The notes under the pieces are model-generated. The model saw only the letters and a program-made list of their open reading frames with translations. It was not told where the DNA came from and made no database searches. 64,000 nt of DNA from Pseudophaeomoniella oleicola. Its lineage: Eukaryota > Ascomycota > Eurotiomycetes > Phaeomoniellales > Phaeomoniellaceae. Positions 33,495-43,513 of this stretch are shown here, one piece after another. Numbering within the stretch: the stretch's first letter is position 1; the number at the start of each line of letters is the position of its first letter. Made by a program: the position numbers and the translations under genes. The DNA is taken from contig QWDQ01000032.1 in assembly GCA_003868215.1 (NCBI GenBank), positions 234,070-298,069 of the forward strand, in the 5' to 3' direction.

Positions 33495-34964
33495 GATTGC
33501 AAGGAATGATAGCTGATCACACCAGGTAATGCGCAGATTCCGTCAAGGATACGTTCAAACCATATCACAAGGAAATATCAATATAGCCTTGTTCGTAGAG
33601 AAATCTCAACGGGACGTTGGATCGTCACTATGATTCATGGTCGGCAAGCACAACTTTTTGGGCGATTTGGCCCCGCGCAAGGGAAAAAAAAGAGAACATC
33701 CTTATTACAGTAATTTATGCCCCTCCATGATTCAATTCAATCCAAACCAGCAAGCCAAGCCCCAAACAAAACAATTCAAATCGACTATTGCCCAATAAGT
33801 TGATTACCACGGTAAGAATGAAACAATCTCGAATTATTTACAGTGGTGAAGCTGTTGGTCTTCTCCATAAGGTACCAAGGTATTTATCTACCTGGCTAAG
33901 GTACCTAGGTATTTGAGTACTGTATTTGCTCTGGTTCCTCTTTCACACTGCCATTTCATAGCTCTCGTCTCCCACCAATTGACCTATCTTGGAGCTATTG
34001 GTGTATGTATCTGTCTGTCGTCTGTGGCTCTCCTGTGGATGAGGCCCCGAGTGTCCGAGGGTAACGTCATAGTACAAAATAGTACAACACGAATCTCTCC
34101 AGAACACACAGAATACGAGAACAAAGGAGTTTTCGGTAAAGGAGATTCAACTTCATAGACGCAAAAGCTTGAAAAAATCACATTATCCGGAGGGAGGTAC
34201 CGGTATGGATAAAGGACGTAATTATCTATATTTCTATGATCATAAGGCAGGCCTGTCTAGATCTACAATTGATAGGCTACCATCAGAGTCTGCTTCAGCT
34301 TCAGCTCTTACTTGTTCTGTTGGTGGAAATTTGATCACTGTTCTTCTTCAATACCAAGCATTGCTAATGTTCACCCTAACTATGCTAAATCGCGGTACTT
34401 GTTCTCCCCATGTCTTGTTGTAGTTACCGAAGATCTCGAGATAGAATCTTGTTCAGACTTTGTGATTGCTGATCAGTGACTGTTTCGACGAAGACAAGAG
34501 GACAAGACAATGAGCAGCAAAGCAAACTTTGAAAGAGACCCAAATTTACTAAACCGATCAGCACAAACTCTCCGCCTGTAATTCCCTTTGATGCGACAGG
34601 CGAGTACGAGGTGCATGCATCCTTTTCTTCCTTTTCTCCCTTCTCGCCGAGTCGCTACCTACTACGTACTACAGTACCTTAGTTCCACCACCCCTGACAC
34701 ATTGCAACTGGGCGCCATACTAATTCACGACTTTCTCCATAACACCGCCTTACCATTTGTTGCATCTACGAGTGAGTGAGAGCGAGCAACCTCTAATATC
34801 CGACTAGTGTTATAATCCATATAGTCGAGCACCGTCTTCCCACTTCTTACTCGTCTCTCTCACTCCCTCTTTCATTCTCTCTGCAACGTTGCAACATGCA
34901 GTGCCTCTCACTGTCCTAGATTTGAGCACCGACAGATCACCATGCTCGCAATTGAAGGAACATA
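33495..34964. other. Divergent intergenic region, ADE17 / GT31-like gene
   Basis: About 1.5 kb without a recognisable gene. It contains AAGGTACCTAGG-type palindromic phrases near 33870-33912 and a CTACTACGTACTAC phrase near 34659-34672. Before the GT31-like start there is a pyrimidine-rich CTCTC tract (about 34852-34882), as is usual for fungal promoters and 5' leaders. Confidence 0.5.
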
Positions 34965-36533
34965 ATGGCAATGCGTCCTCTCCTCGTCAAACTGCCCTTG
35001 GCTTTCGGGCTGGTTTTATGCCTGTTACTGCTACCATACATCTACCGTGGGGGCTACAGGCCAGCCGGTCCCCGTCCCAAAGTCGATGACTTGATATCGC
35101 AGCAGCCTGCATCTTGTGATTACACACCATCTGCCTTTCCCATCCCTAACCACCGAAATGTTCGCGAATATGCCCGCGGCATTGTCAAACCGCGGTATGC
35201 CTCACAATCCGATCCCGATCTCTCCGAAATCGATGGCACCTTTCTGGACACTCTCCAGATGGAAGACCAACAACCAGTCGTCAACGAAGGATCATTGCGC
35301 CGAATCGACACTTGCGCACAGACAGATATCGCTAATTTAACATTCGCCCATGACCCGCCGGTAGAAGTCACCGAACCTATCCTAATCGGTGTCGCATCGA
35401 AGGTCGCACGTCTAGAAAGGGCTTTCAAGCCGCTCCTATCTCAGTTCGGAGGAACAAGGGCATCATTGGTGGCGCTGGTAGAGAATCGCGACGATCTCAA
35501 AGAGGTGCAGGGGTCGATGAGGAGTCGTGGCCTAGACATTACCCTCTATCCGACTGATCTCCCCTACCTCAACGCTTACTTCAGTCTGGTGGAGACTTTC
35601 CACTTCCATATCCAGAAATATCGGCCTCAGACGAGATGGGTCATCTGGTCTGATGATGATACATATATCCCATCAATGCGGTCTCTCGGCCAGAGGTTAG
35701 CGACACTTGATCATACCCAAGATCACTTCTACGGTACCCTATCGGAGAAGACTCACCATTTGAAAGCGTTCGGTCGACTTCCTTACGGTGGAGGTGGCAT
35801 CATCTTTTCGGTTCCTGTCGTCTCAGCCCTGCATGAACACTATGATTATTGCACGGGACGAGACGTATTACCAGCAGACCGAACCGGGTTTGGCGGTGAT
35901 CGCCATGTTTGGACGTGCTTGAAGAAGGCCAAACCTGATTTGAATATGACGGTCTGGCCCGAACTAAGACAAATGGACATACACGGCTCACCTGCCGGGC
36001 TTTACGAAGATGGACGGCCTATCTGGTCCTACCACCACTGGACAAATGGGTCTTGGGCGCCGACTCCTGTCGTGGAGATGGCCATGACCCGATCTCTAGC
36101 GGGGGAGTCGTCATTACGACACCGCTACATCTTCGATAAGAAGCTCGTTGATGCGGCCTCTGCATCCGCGGTACGTGAATACTTCGTCTTGACGTCTGGA
36201 TACTCGGTAGTAAGGTACCAGCTTCAGCCAGACGCACCGGATATCGACTTTAATGAAAGGGAAGCAACATGGTGGGAAGCTGTGGATTCGACCGAATTCG
36301 ATGACTATATTGAACAGCTTGGCCCCCTAAGGAATGCGACGGTCGCTGGGATTGAGAAGAAGCGGTGGGTATTGGAAGACGCGAAGGAGGTCCAAGGAAA
36401 CCTGCATCAGCTGTACGTATGCAAGAAGCATGAGAAGAAGACGAAGAAAGGGAAAGGCAACAGTCCTGAGAGTGAAAAGAAAGCACCACTTCCTGAGGCC
36501 TGGATTGAGATTATTTGGCTGCGACACAATTGA
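34965..36533 (+). CDS. Fringe-like glycosyltransferase (GT31 / DUF604 family), type II membrane protein
   Basis: Single-exon gene of 522 aa. A signal anchor of about 22 hydrophobic residues follows MAMRPLLVK. The luminal catalytic region shows the GT31 fringe-type features: RWVIWSDDDTYIPSM with the DDD metal-binding motif near residues 230-233, YGGGGIIFS, FGGDRHVWTCL, and DIHGSPAGLYE near the end of the catalytic domain. This is the fungal DUF604-type arrangement, and members are thought to be Golgi glycosyltransferases acting on cell-wall or glycoprotein glycans. Donor and acceptor are unknown. The C-terminus carries a basic stretch (KKHEKKTKKGKGN) after the catalytic domain. The next gene is 0.8 kb away on the same strand. 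Confidence 0.8.
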   Translation: MAMRPLLVKLPLAFGLVLCLLLLPYIYRGGYRPAGPRPKVDDLISQQPASCDYTPSAFPIPNHRNVREYARGIVKPRYASQSDPDLSEIDGTFLDTLQMEDQQPVVNEGSLRRIDTCAQTDIANLTFAHDPPVEVTEPILIGVASKVARLERAFKPLLSQFGGTRASLVALVENRDDLKEVQGSMRSRGLDITLYPTDLPYLNAYFSLVETFHFHIQKYRPQTRWVIWSDDDTYIPSMRSLGQRLATLDHTQDHFYGTLSEKTHHLKAFGRLPYGGGGIIFSVPVVSALHEHYDYCTGRDVLPADRTGFGGDRHVWTCLKKAKPDLNMTVWPELRQMDIHGSPAGLYEDGRPIWSYHHWTNGSWAPTPVVEMAMTRSLAGESSLRHRYIFDKKLVDAASASAVREYFVLTSGYSVVRYQLQPDAPDIDFNEREATWWEAVDSTEFDDYIEQLGPLRNATVAGIEKKRWVLEDAKEVQGNLHQLYVCKKHEKKTKKGKGNSPESEKKAPLPEAWIEIIWLRHN

Positions 36534-37312
36534 TACCCACAGATCATGTTATCATGTTATCATGTTATAGAACTATTAATGAATGCTATATATACACGAC
36601 ACACACGCGGACAGGAAGAGGCTTCCTCTCTCAAGTGACAGATTGAATGATGATGATGATTCGTTGAAGAATGCACCGCTGAGTCCTTAGTGGCTTATAC
36701 CGAACCAATGGATTATCCTATCGCAAAACATTCAAGTACCAGTGAAGGAAGACTGATGGTTGATGATAATACCAGAAGGCTGATTGATAATTAATAATAC
36801 CAGATTCGTATGGATGAGACCACTCCGGATAAGGAAGATCCCCTTGATGCCAAGACGGGCATACCAGATAAGCATTAAGGTAACGGGTAACAGTAACGGT
36901 AACGTTTCATTATTACCAACAAAGCAAAGCCTTGCTCCCTACTTTTCAGGGCAGGAAGTAATAATTAAATTACCTGGTTGCTCTGGCTATCGTTACCTTA
37001 CTGCGTGATATCTGTAAGCTGATCTCTTCGGAGAGAAAAAGTCCCCAACCAACGTTCGTGGAGCCCCAATCGATGCCGAGCTATTTCACATCAGATCAGG
37101 AGAACTTCTTTGCATACCATACCTAAATGGTGATTTGATTCGAAACAATCCTTTCCAATACGACATACCATCTAAGTTACTGTCGATACTGAAGAATCTT
37201 CCGAAGTCGCTCATTATCAATTGGTTTCTTTGTCCATTGTATTGCTTGCTATGTCCTGTTGAAAATCACCCTGGTCTCCTCAAAGCAACCAAACCTCGAT
37301 CTCTCACAGCAC
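36534..37312. other. Intergenic region upstream of ERG12
   Basis: Holds a triplicated ATCATGTTATC phrase at about 36543-36568, just after the GT31-like stop. A GGTAACGGTAACAG-type degenerate repeat lies at about 36880-36906. No gene is recognised. An untranslated first exon for ERG12 is possible, because CTCACAG precedes its ATG. Confidence 0.45.
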
Positions 37313-38719
37313 ATGGTCCTCGGAGGTGCAAAGATGGGAGAATATGATAAGCCACCTAATGCACGAAAGGCGTCTTCGCCTATGGCTCCGACCTTTATGG
37401 TCTCAGCACCGGGCAAAGTCATTGTTTTTGGAGAGCACGCTGTCGTCTACGGCAAAGCAGCAATGGCCGCTGCAATTTCTCTGCGATCATATATGCTCGT
37501 CACCAGTCTTTCTAAGAGTCATCGCACGATACAGCTGGTCTTTCCAGACATTGGTTTAGACCACACGTGGAACATCGACTCATTACCCTGGGAGCATTTC
37601 TCGAAGACTGACAAAAAGAGGCGTTATTACGACATGGTCACGTCTCTCGACGAGGAATTTGTGGCCGCTCTCAAACCACATATAGCCGATATTTCACCCA
37701 CTTTATCCGAGTCTGACCGAAGAGTCCGGCAAGGTGCCGCTCTCTCCTTTCTGTACTTGTTTTGCTCAATAAGTTCACCGTCTGCACCAGCATGCATCTA
37801 CACGCTCAGGTCGACCCTACCGATCGGTGCGGGTTTAGGGAGTAGTGCTAGCATATCCGTATGTATCAGTGCTGCCCTTCTCAAACAAATCCACGTACTT
37901 TCGGGCCCACACGATGACCAACCCTTGGAAGAATGTGACCTCCAGCTGGAAAGAATCAATCGCTGGGCCTTCGTTGGAGAGCTATGCATTCATGGAAATC
38001 CAAGTGGTGTGGACAACACTGTTGCAACAAGAGGTAAAGCCGTCTTATTCAGGAGGACAGACTATGCAAAGCCACCGGAAGTGACACCCATAAGAGAGTT
38101 TCCTGAGCTACCATTACTACTGACCAACACGAGACAACCAAGGTCGACTTCTCTTGAAGTTGCAAAGGTCGCAGCTATGAAAGCCAAACACCCACTTGTT
38201 ACCGAAGCAACACTTGATAGCATCGACCAAGTCACAATGTCTGCTTACGAGCGCGTCAACGAAGATGGTTTTGATCCCAAAGGAAAGGATGGCCTAGAGT
38301 TTCTCGGAGAGCTCCTTAACGTCAACCATGGTCTTCTGGTTTCGCTCGGAGTCTCTCACCCAAAACTCGAGCTGATAAGGGAACTGGTCGACTACGCTGG
38401 CATTGGTTGGACGAAGCTGACGGGAGCTGGCGGCGGTGGCTGTGCTATCACTCTGCTCAAGCCAGGAACTAGTGCATCCGCTATCAGAGCTCTCGATCTC
38501 CAGTTCTCAGATGCCGGTTTTGAACGGTATCGGACAACTCTTGGTGGTGATGGGGTGGGCATACTCTACCCAGCAGTACTACACAATGGGAGCACCGAGG
38601 AAGGCGGTGAGGAAATTGATCAGGCTAAATTCCTTGCTGCCGCTGATGCGGATGAGATTGAAGCATTGGTAGGGGTCGGTGGCATGGGCAAAAGACCTGA
38701 ATGGAAATTCTGGAGGTAG
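37313..38719 (+). CDS. ERG12: Mevalonate kinase
   Basis: GHMP-family kinase that phosphorylates mevalonate in the isoprenoid/sterol pathway. Single coding exon, 468 aa from the ATG at 37313; a second in-frame ATG at 37334 is also possible. Motifs: APGKVIVFGEHAVVYGKAA at the N-terminus, the GHMP ATP loop LPIGAGLGSSASISV near residues 165-180, GNPSGVDNT, a TNTRQPRST segment, and the C-terminal TKLTGAGGGGCAI loop. The length is near the yeast Erg12 value (443 aa). The C-terminal tail of about 40 residues is acidic. It is followed 548 bp downstream by RAM2 on the same strand, whose product uses the farnesyl group that this pathway makes. Confidence 0.95.
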   Translation: MVLGGAKMGEYDKPPNARKASSPMAPTFMVSAPGKVIVFGEHAVVYGKAAMAAAISLRSYMLVTSLSKSHRTIQLVFPDIGLDHTWNIDSLPWEHFSKTDKKRRYYDMVTSLDEEFVAALKPHIADISPTLSESDRRVRQGAALSFLYLFCSISSPSAPACIYTLRSTLPIGAGLGSSASISVCISAALLKQIHVLSGPHDDQPLEECDLQLERINRWAFVGELCIHGNPSGVDNTVATRGKAVLFRRTDYAKPPEVTPIREFPELPLLLTNTRQPRSTSLEVAKVAAMKAKHPLVTEATLDSIDQVTMSAYERVNEDGFDPKGKDGLEFLGELLNVNHGLLVSLGVSHPKLELIRELVDYAGIGWTKLTGAGGGGCAITLLKPGTSASAIRALDLQFSDAGFERYRTTLGGDGVGILYPAVLHNGSTEEGGEEIDQAKFLAAADADEIEALVGVGGMGKRPEWKFWR

Positions 38720-39267
38720 GCATTTTACTTGTGCAAGGCAACAAACGCTTTCTTATGGGACGGGGATATTCGCTCTGTGGAAAAGGAGGGTCGTGATTCT
38801 ATAATGTATGATTATACCCTAAATAATACCATGGGATCGAGCGCTTGTCTGTATGATCAAAATGAGTGGTGGCAGCGCCCAGTACGTAATATGATAATAA
38901 TCGAATCCAAATGCGTGTGCCATGTCCTGCCTATTCACCGTGAACATGAAAGGTTTATTGCAGTATATATTACTGTTCTCATTGTTCGGATAGACCGTGG
39001 TTACTATTGTTCTCCCACACTTCTTCTATTCCGTGGTCTCTCCGCTTTCATGAACATCCACATCCACATCCAACTTACTCGATCTTCAATTTTGTGGTCT
39101 CCTTGATTCAACAGTGTTAACGGTCAACTATACTACTTTGGATGATGGGCCTTCAGATATTTTGGTCTACCTAATCATTATTTGACCTCACAAGTGTCAT
39201 TCGTTTCCTACATCAAACCCGTCGACGTATTGGAATTTCCCTAGGTAATCATACACATATCCTCATC
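38720..39267. other. Intergenic region between ERG12 and RAM2
   Basis: ERG12 3' end and RAM2 promoter. A short CCACATCCACATCCAAC repeat lies near 39058. No gene is recognised. Confidence 0.45.
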
Positions 39268-40705
39268 ATGGCTCCTTCGGATCCCAAGGAGCCTCCAATC
39301 TCATATGACGACTCCTCCGTTTGGTCCGACATAACGCCTATCCCTCTCAGTGATGCCCCAGAGCTACCCGGCACGTCTCTGGCCGCAATCAACTACCCAG
39401 CTCACTACTCCGAAGCCATGTCTTATCTCCGTGCTGTAATGGCCAAAAATGAGCTGTCGGAACGAGCACTCGAGTTGACAGATGATATAATATCGATCAA
39501 CCCGGCTCATTATACGGTATGGCTGTACCGGGCCCGGATTGTAACCGAGCTCGAGGAAAGAGGGGGCAAGAAGATCCCGCTAGAGGACAGATTAAAGGAT
39601 GAGTTGATGTGGATGGAGGAGCAGGCAACCCAGAACCTAAAGAATTATCAAATTTGGTAAGTTAGAGCCTCATCTTCTTTTTGGAAATTCATTGAATCTT
39701 CGTCATTGCGCCTGTGCTTGTCTGTTACTCGCCATGACTTTGCTCGAGGCTCGGAGACGAGTATGCCGGCAAACCGAATTGGATGGCTACTAGGTATAAC
39801 TCTCTACGCCTATAGGGGTCTCTGCTACTCCTCTCCTGTCTTGCATGGATGAGTGGCACGGCAGGACTTCTTGGCTACGAGACTTAAAAGATGCAGCTGT
39901 GGTATATTCGCATGCTCTCGGCGTGTCCAATTCGGATGGCCTTCACTACGACCCGTACCACGCACACGCGATTCCGTCCTTCGAACTTTGATCGTTCTGT
40001 GGTGGCTAATCGTTTGGATGTCATAGGCATCATCGTCAACTGATAGTTGCTAAACTCCAGTCACCGCCGTCCAATGAAAATGCATTCCTCGATCGTATTC
40101 TTTCCCTTGACACCAAGAATCATCACGTATGGACCTATCGACAGTGGATGGTTCGTCACTTCTCTTTATGGGACTCGCCTAGCGAAATGGCATCGGTCGA
40201 GTCCTTTATCAACCGCGATGTTCGTAATAACTCTGCCTGGAACCATCGATGGTTCCTTAATTTTGGACGAGATGAGCTCGAATCAGAAGCAACAGACGGC
40301 CGGGCGAACCAAGAACCAAAGATAATAGATCTAGATCTCCTCGACAAAGAGATCTCATACGCAAAACAGAGAATCATTTTAGCACCTCAAAACGCCTCCC
40401 CATGGACCTACCTCCGTGCACTGGTCCGTAAGACTGCCGCCGTAGGCTCAACCACCCTTTCCGACCTTCAAGAGTTCGCCGAACGGTTCATTGGGACACC
40501 TTCAAAAGCAATCGGTGTAGGACTGCAGAGGGAGAACGTCAAGAGCACATACGCACTGGATTGGGTGGCCGAATGTTATGTTGAGCAAGGCAAGGCAACG
40601 GAGGCTAAACAGATTTGGCTGGGCAGCCTGGCGGGGAAATGGGATCCGATTCGAAAGGGATATTGGGAATACAGGGCTGGACAGGTCGTCGACACGAAAG
40701 GTTGA
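39268..40705 (+). CDS. RAM2: Protein farnesyltransferase / geranylgeranyltransferase I alpha subunit
   Basis: Shared alpha subunit of FTase and GGTase I, which prenylate CaaX proteins such as Ras and Rho. Exon 1 (39268-39656) and exon 2 (40027-40705) give 355 aa. The phase 2 junction rebuilds the tryptophan in QIWHHR. PFTA repeats are visible: NPAHYTVWLYR, NYQIWHHRQLIV, NHHVWTYRQWMV, NNSAWNHRWFLN and NASPWTYLRALV. The N-terminal 35 residues are Pro-rich. The intron is 370 nt, several times longer than most introns in the window. It has a GTAAGT donor and CATAG acceptor, and contains no obvious extra exon. Confidence 0.93.
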
Positions 40706-42033
40706 GTCATTTGAATCCGAACGGCTGGCGACACAGGATTCGATTCGCCCTGGAAATCGCATCTCAGACGGATGTACATTCGTACCCTCTCTTTGACGAA
40801 CCCACCACATGCAAAGTCATCGTCAGCACTCTCGCCCAGCATTCGATTCTGCCATCGGTCTCGAGCTACTCTCCGAACCTCGTCTACTCACTCGGAAGAA
40901 TCAGTAATTCTCTCTTGACATTCCTAAATTTACACACACATGTCGAAGTACAGTAGCTAAGGTATCCATCGACCTGATCAACGCGGGGCATATAGGTATG
41001 TACCCAGGTATGTATGTAGGTATATATGCACCTCGATTTTTTACAGACCATACTACAAATCCAATCCAACCCATCCTCACCTCACAACCACCCATATCCT
41101 CTACTTCCATTCCATTTTTATCAAAACATCTTTCCAATTTCAATCCAATTCGATCGATCAAGTAAGTAGAACTCTCTGCCTATAAATACACCCAACAACA
41201 ATAGGTAATTAAAATGTATTGTGATCTCTATCGAACAAAAACGATGACGACATACCCCCTCCATACCCCCATGTATTAGGTAGGTACCCATTCATTCCCA
41301 TTCCCCTTCATCCGCCATTATCGAACTTGAAGTAATTATCCTTCTACATTTTCCAAGGTGATCCGAGATTTATCATTTTAGCTGAATACATAAGGTATTC
41401 TGCAAGTTTTCCTTTTTCCAACGACAAACATATATATATATACCCCTACGTTCCATCCATCCATCCGCTTTATCAAGAACAAACCTCCCACCCCCACCCC
41501 CCAAACAACCCTGCAGATTTATGTATTCATATGCATGTCAGACCAGACCAGACCAGACCAGACAACAACACGAATCGTCGAGGTCTAAGCTAGCCTAGTG
41601 AGCGTAGGTATCCTAAGTACCTAGTCAATCGGTCGGGTATCAACAACACCGTCTCGGAAGTAGGAAGGTGACGAATCAAAGCATCAGCATAATATCAGGG
41701 GCGTTGTTTGATACACCCTACGCCTACGAATACGCCGACGACTTGCAGAAATAGAGTAGGAGTTACTATTTTCATTTTCATTTCGGAGACAAGAGAGAAA
41801 AGAGAAAAAGGGAAATAAATCATTTACCCATCGGATGCTGGAAACCTAACGTGCGATTTTATTTATCCAGAAAAATTCCCCTTGTAATATCGACGAAGAT
41901 ATTCCTGTCTGTGGTGTATGTGTGTACAGGCGGGGCCTGGCTGCTGGTTGCTGCTATCAAACGCTTCAATCTCGACAGGATTGATTATTCCAAGAAGGTC
42001 GTATTCGCACACACCGGAGTTTGAACAAGGAAA
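40706..42033. repeat. Intergenic region with simple repeats
   Basis: No gene recognised. It contains AGGTATGTA-type repeats near 40993-41030, a CATCCATCCATCC stretch near 41451-41467, an AGACC pentamer repeat at about 41539-41563, and poly-purine stretches near 41790-41815. AT-rich and low in complexity overall. Confidence 0.55.
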
Positions 42034-43513
42034 ATGGATATTGGTGGGCATGTAAGTTTCCATGATTCCGTTTTCTCCCTCCCAGATCCTGAGGTGGCAG
42101 CTGCTGTGGTGGCAAAGGAATGGGGAAATGAAGTATGGGAGTAACGTATGTCTAGGTGCTAGGGGGAGAAGGGAGTCGAGAAAAGCCGTTGAATCGAGAA
42201 CCGAAGACGCATGATTTAATCCAAAGGTATGGGGTTCTTAAGCCATGTTCAGGTTCTTGCTTCCACTTCCTCTAGATCAAGACTGATCTTGATCAATATC
42301 CGGACAGCTTCATCACGCCGACAGACTCGACGCTCTACGACCGCAACCACGGCCCAGTCCCGGATATCTCACCCACAGCCTACACGACCCACACCGTAAC
42401 CATCACGACTCCTTCAACGACGAAGGGACAACAACAATCCACAACGCTCACACCTCAAGACCTGGCAACGAAGTACCCCCAACACAAAGTGATCTGCGCG
42501 TTGCAATGTGCCGGAAATCGCCGCCACGCCATGAGGACGAGACTCAAGGAAGTGCAGGGGATCGATTGGTTTGACGGGGCGATCTTGAACGCGGAATGGG
42601 AAGGGCCGTTGTTGAAGGATGTTTTGGAGCGGGTCGGTGGGAAGACCGGTGCAGCAGCGGACACAAAGGAGTTGCATGTCGCGTTTGCGTGTTATCAGGT
42701 TAAGACGCAAGAGGATGATTGGTATGGTGCGAGTGTGCCGTTGGAAAGGGTGGTGAGGGAGGGGAGTGAGGTTATGCTTGCTTTGAAGGTATGATGACCC
42801 CTACTTACTCCTGATTTGCTGTTGTACCAGCCAGCAACGGTGGTTGCGAAGACACGACTCAAAGATTGGAGACGATGAACAGGAGAAAGTTGAAGACTGA
42901 CTCTTTTCCCCATGTTGCGTCACAGATGAACTCCGAACTTCTCCTTCCCAAACACGGCTACCCCGTCCGTGCCATCGTCCCCGGAGTGATCGGTGCCCGC
43001 AGCGTGAAATGGCTTGACCACATCAGCATCTCACCCCGCGAATCCCAGAACTACTACCAACAGCACGACTACAAGATCCTCCCACCGGACGCGACAGACT
43101 CCGACTCGGCCGCAAAGTATTGGTCGAAAATCCCTCCGATGATGGACAATGTCATCAACTCCGTCGTCGCCGACCCAGAGGATAATGAGACGGTCCACCG
43201 TGACCGCAAAGGTGGTACCATCACGGTGAAAGGATATGCGGTACCACAGGGAGACAGCGGGCCTGTGGTCAAAGTCGAGGTGTCCACCGATGGAGGTGGG
43301 CAATGGTACGAGGCGAAGCTAGGACCGGCGACGAGGTATAGTTGGGTACTTTGGGAGATCAAGGTGCCAATTGAACAGGGAGATGGGAAAAGGATATTTA
43401 GTCGTGCGACAGATAGGGAGGGGAACACGCAGACGGAGGAAAGGAGTCAGTGGAATTTGAGGGGAGTGGGTTATAGTGGCATGGAGGGAACGGTAGGGTT
43501 GAGAGTGACATGA
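42034..43513 (+). CDS. Sulfite oxidase-type molybdopterin enzyme
   Basis: Mo-cofactor oxidoreductase of 385 aa built from four exons: 42034-42051, 42156-42226, 42308-42788 and 42926-43513. Introns are 104, 81 and 137 nt, and the spliced length is divisible by three. The N-terminal sequence contains KPLNREP and DLIQSFITP, both typical of this family. The Moco domain has YDRNHGPVP and CALQCAGNRR, with the presumed Mo-ligating cysteine near residue 97. Later motifs are GIDWFDGAI, HGYPVRAIVPGVIGARSVKWL, and a C-terminal Mo-co dimerisation domain (VEVSTDGGGQWYEA). There is no cytochrome b5 heme domain, so it resembles the b5-less fungal and plant type. The two 5' exons are deduced from splice signals, and exon 1 (six codons) is the least certain. 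Confidence 0.85.

Noticed and set aside
41539-41563. CRISPR-like or regulatory meaning for the AGACC repeat
   Set aside because: It is a simple pentamer microsatellite with no spacers, in a eukaryotic intergenic region.
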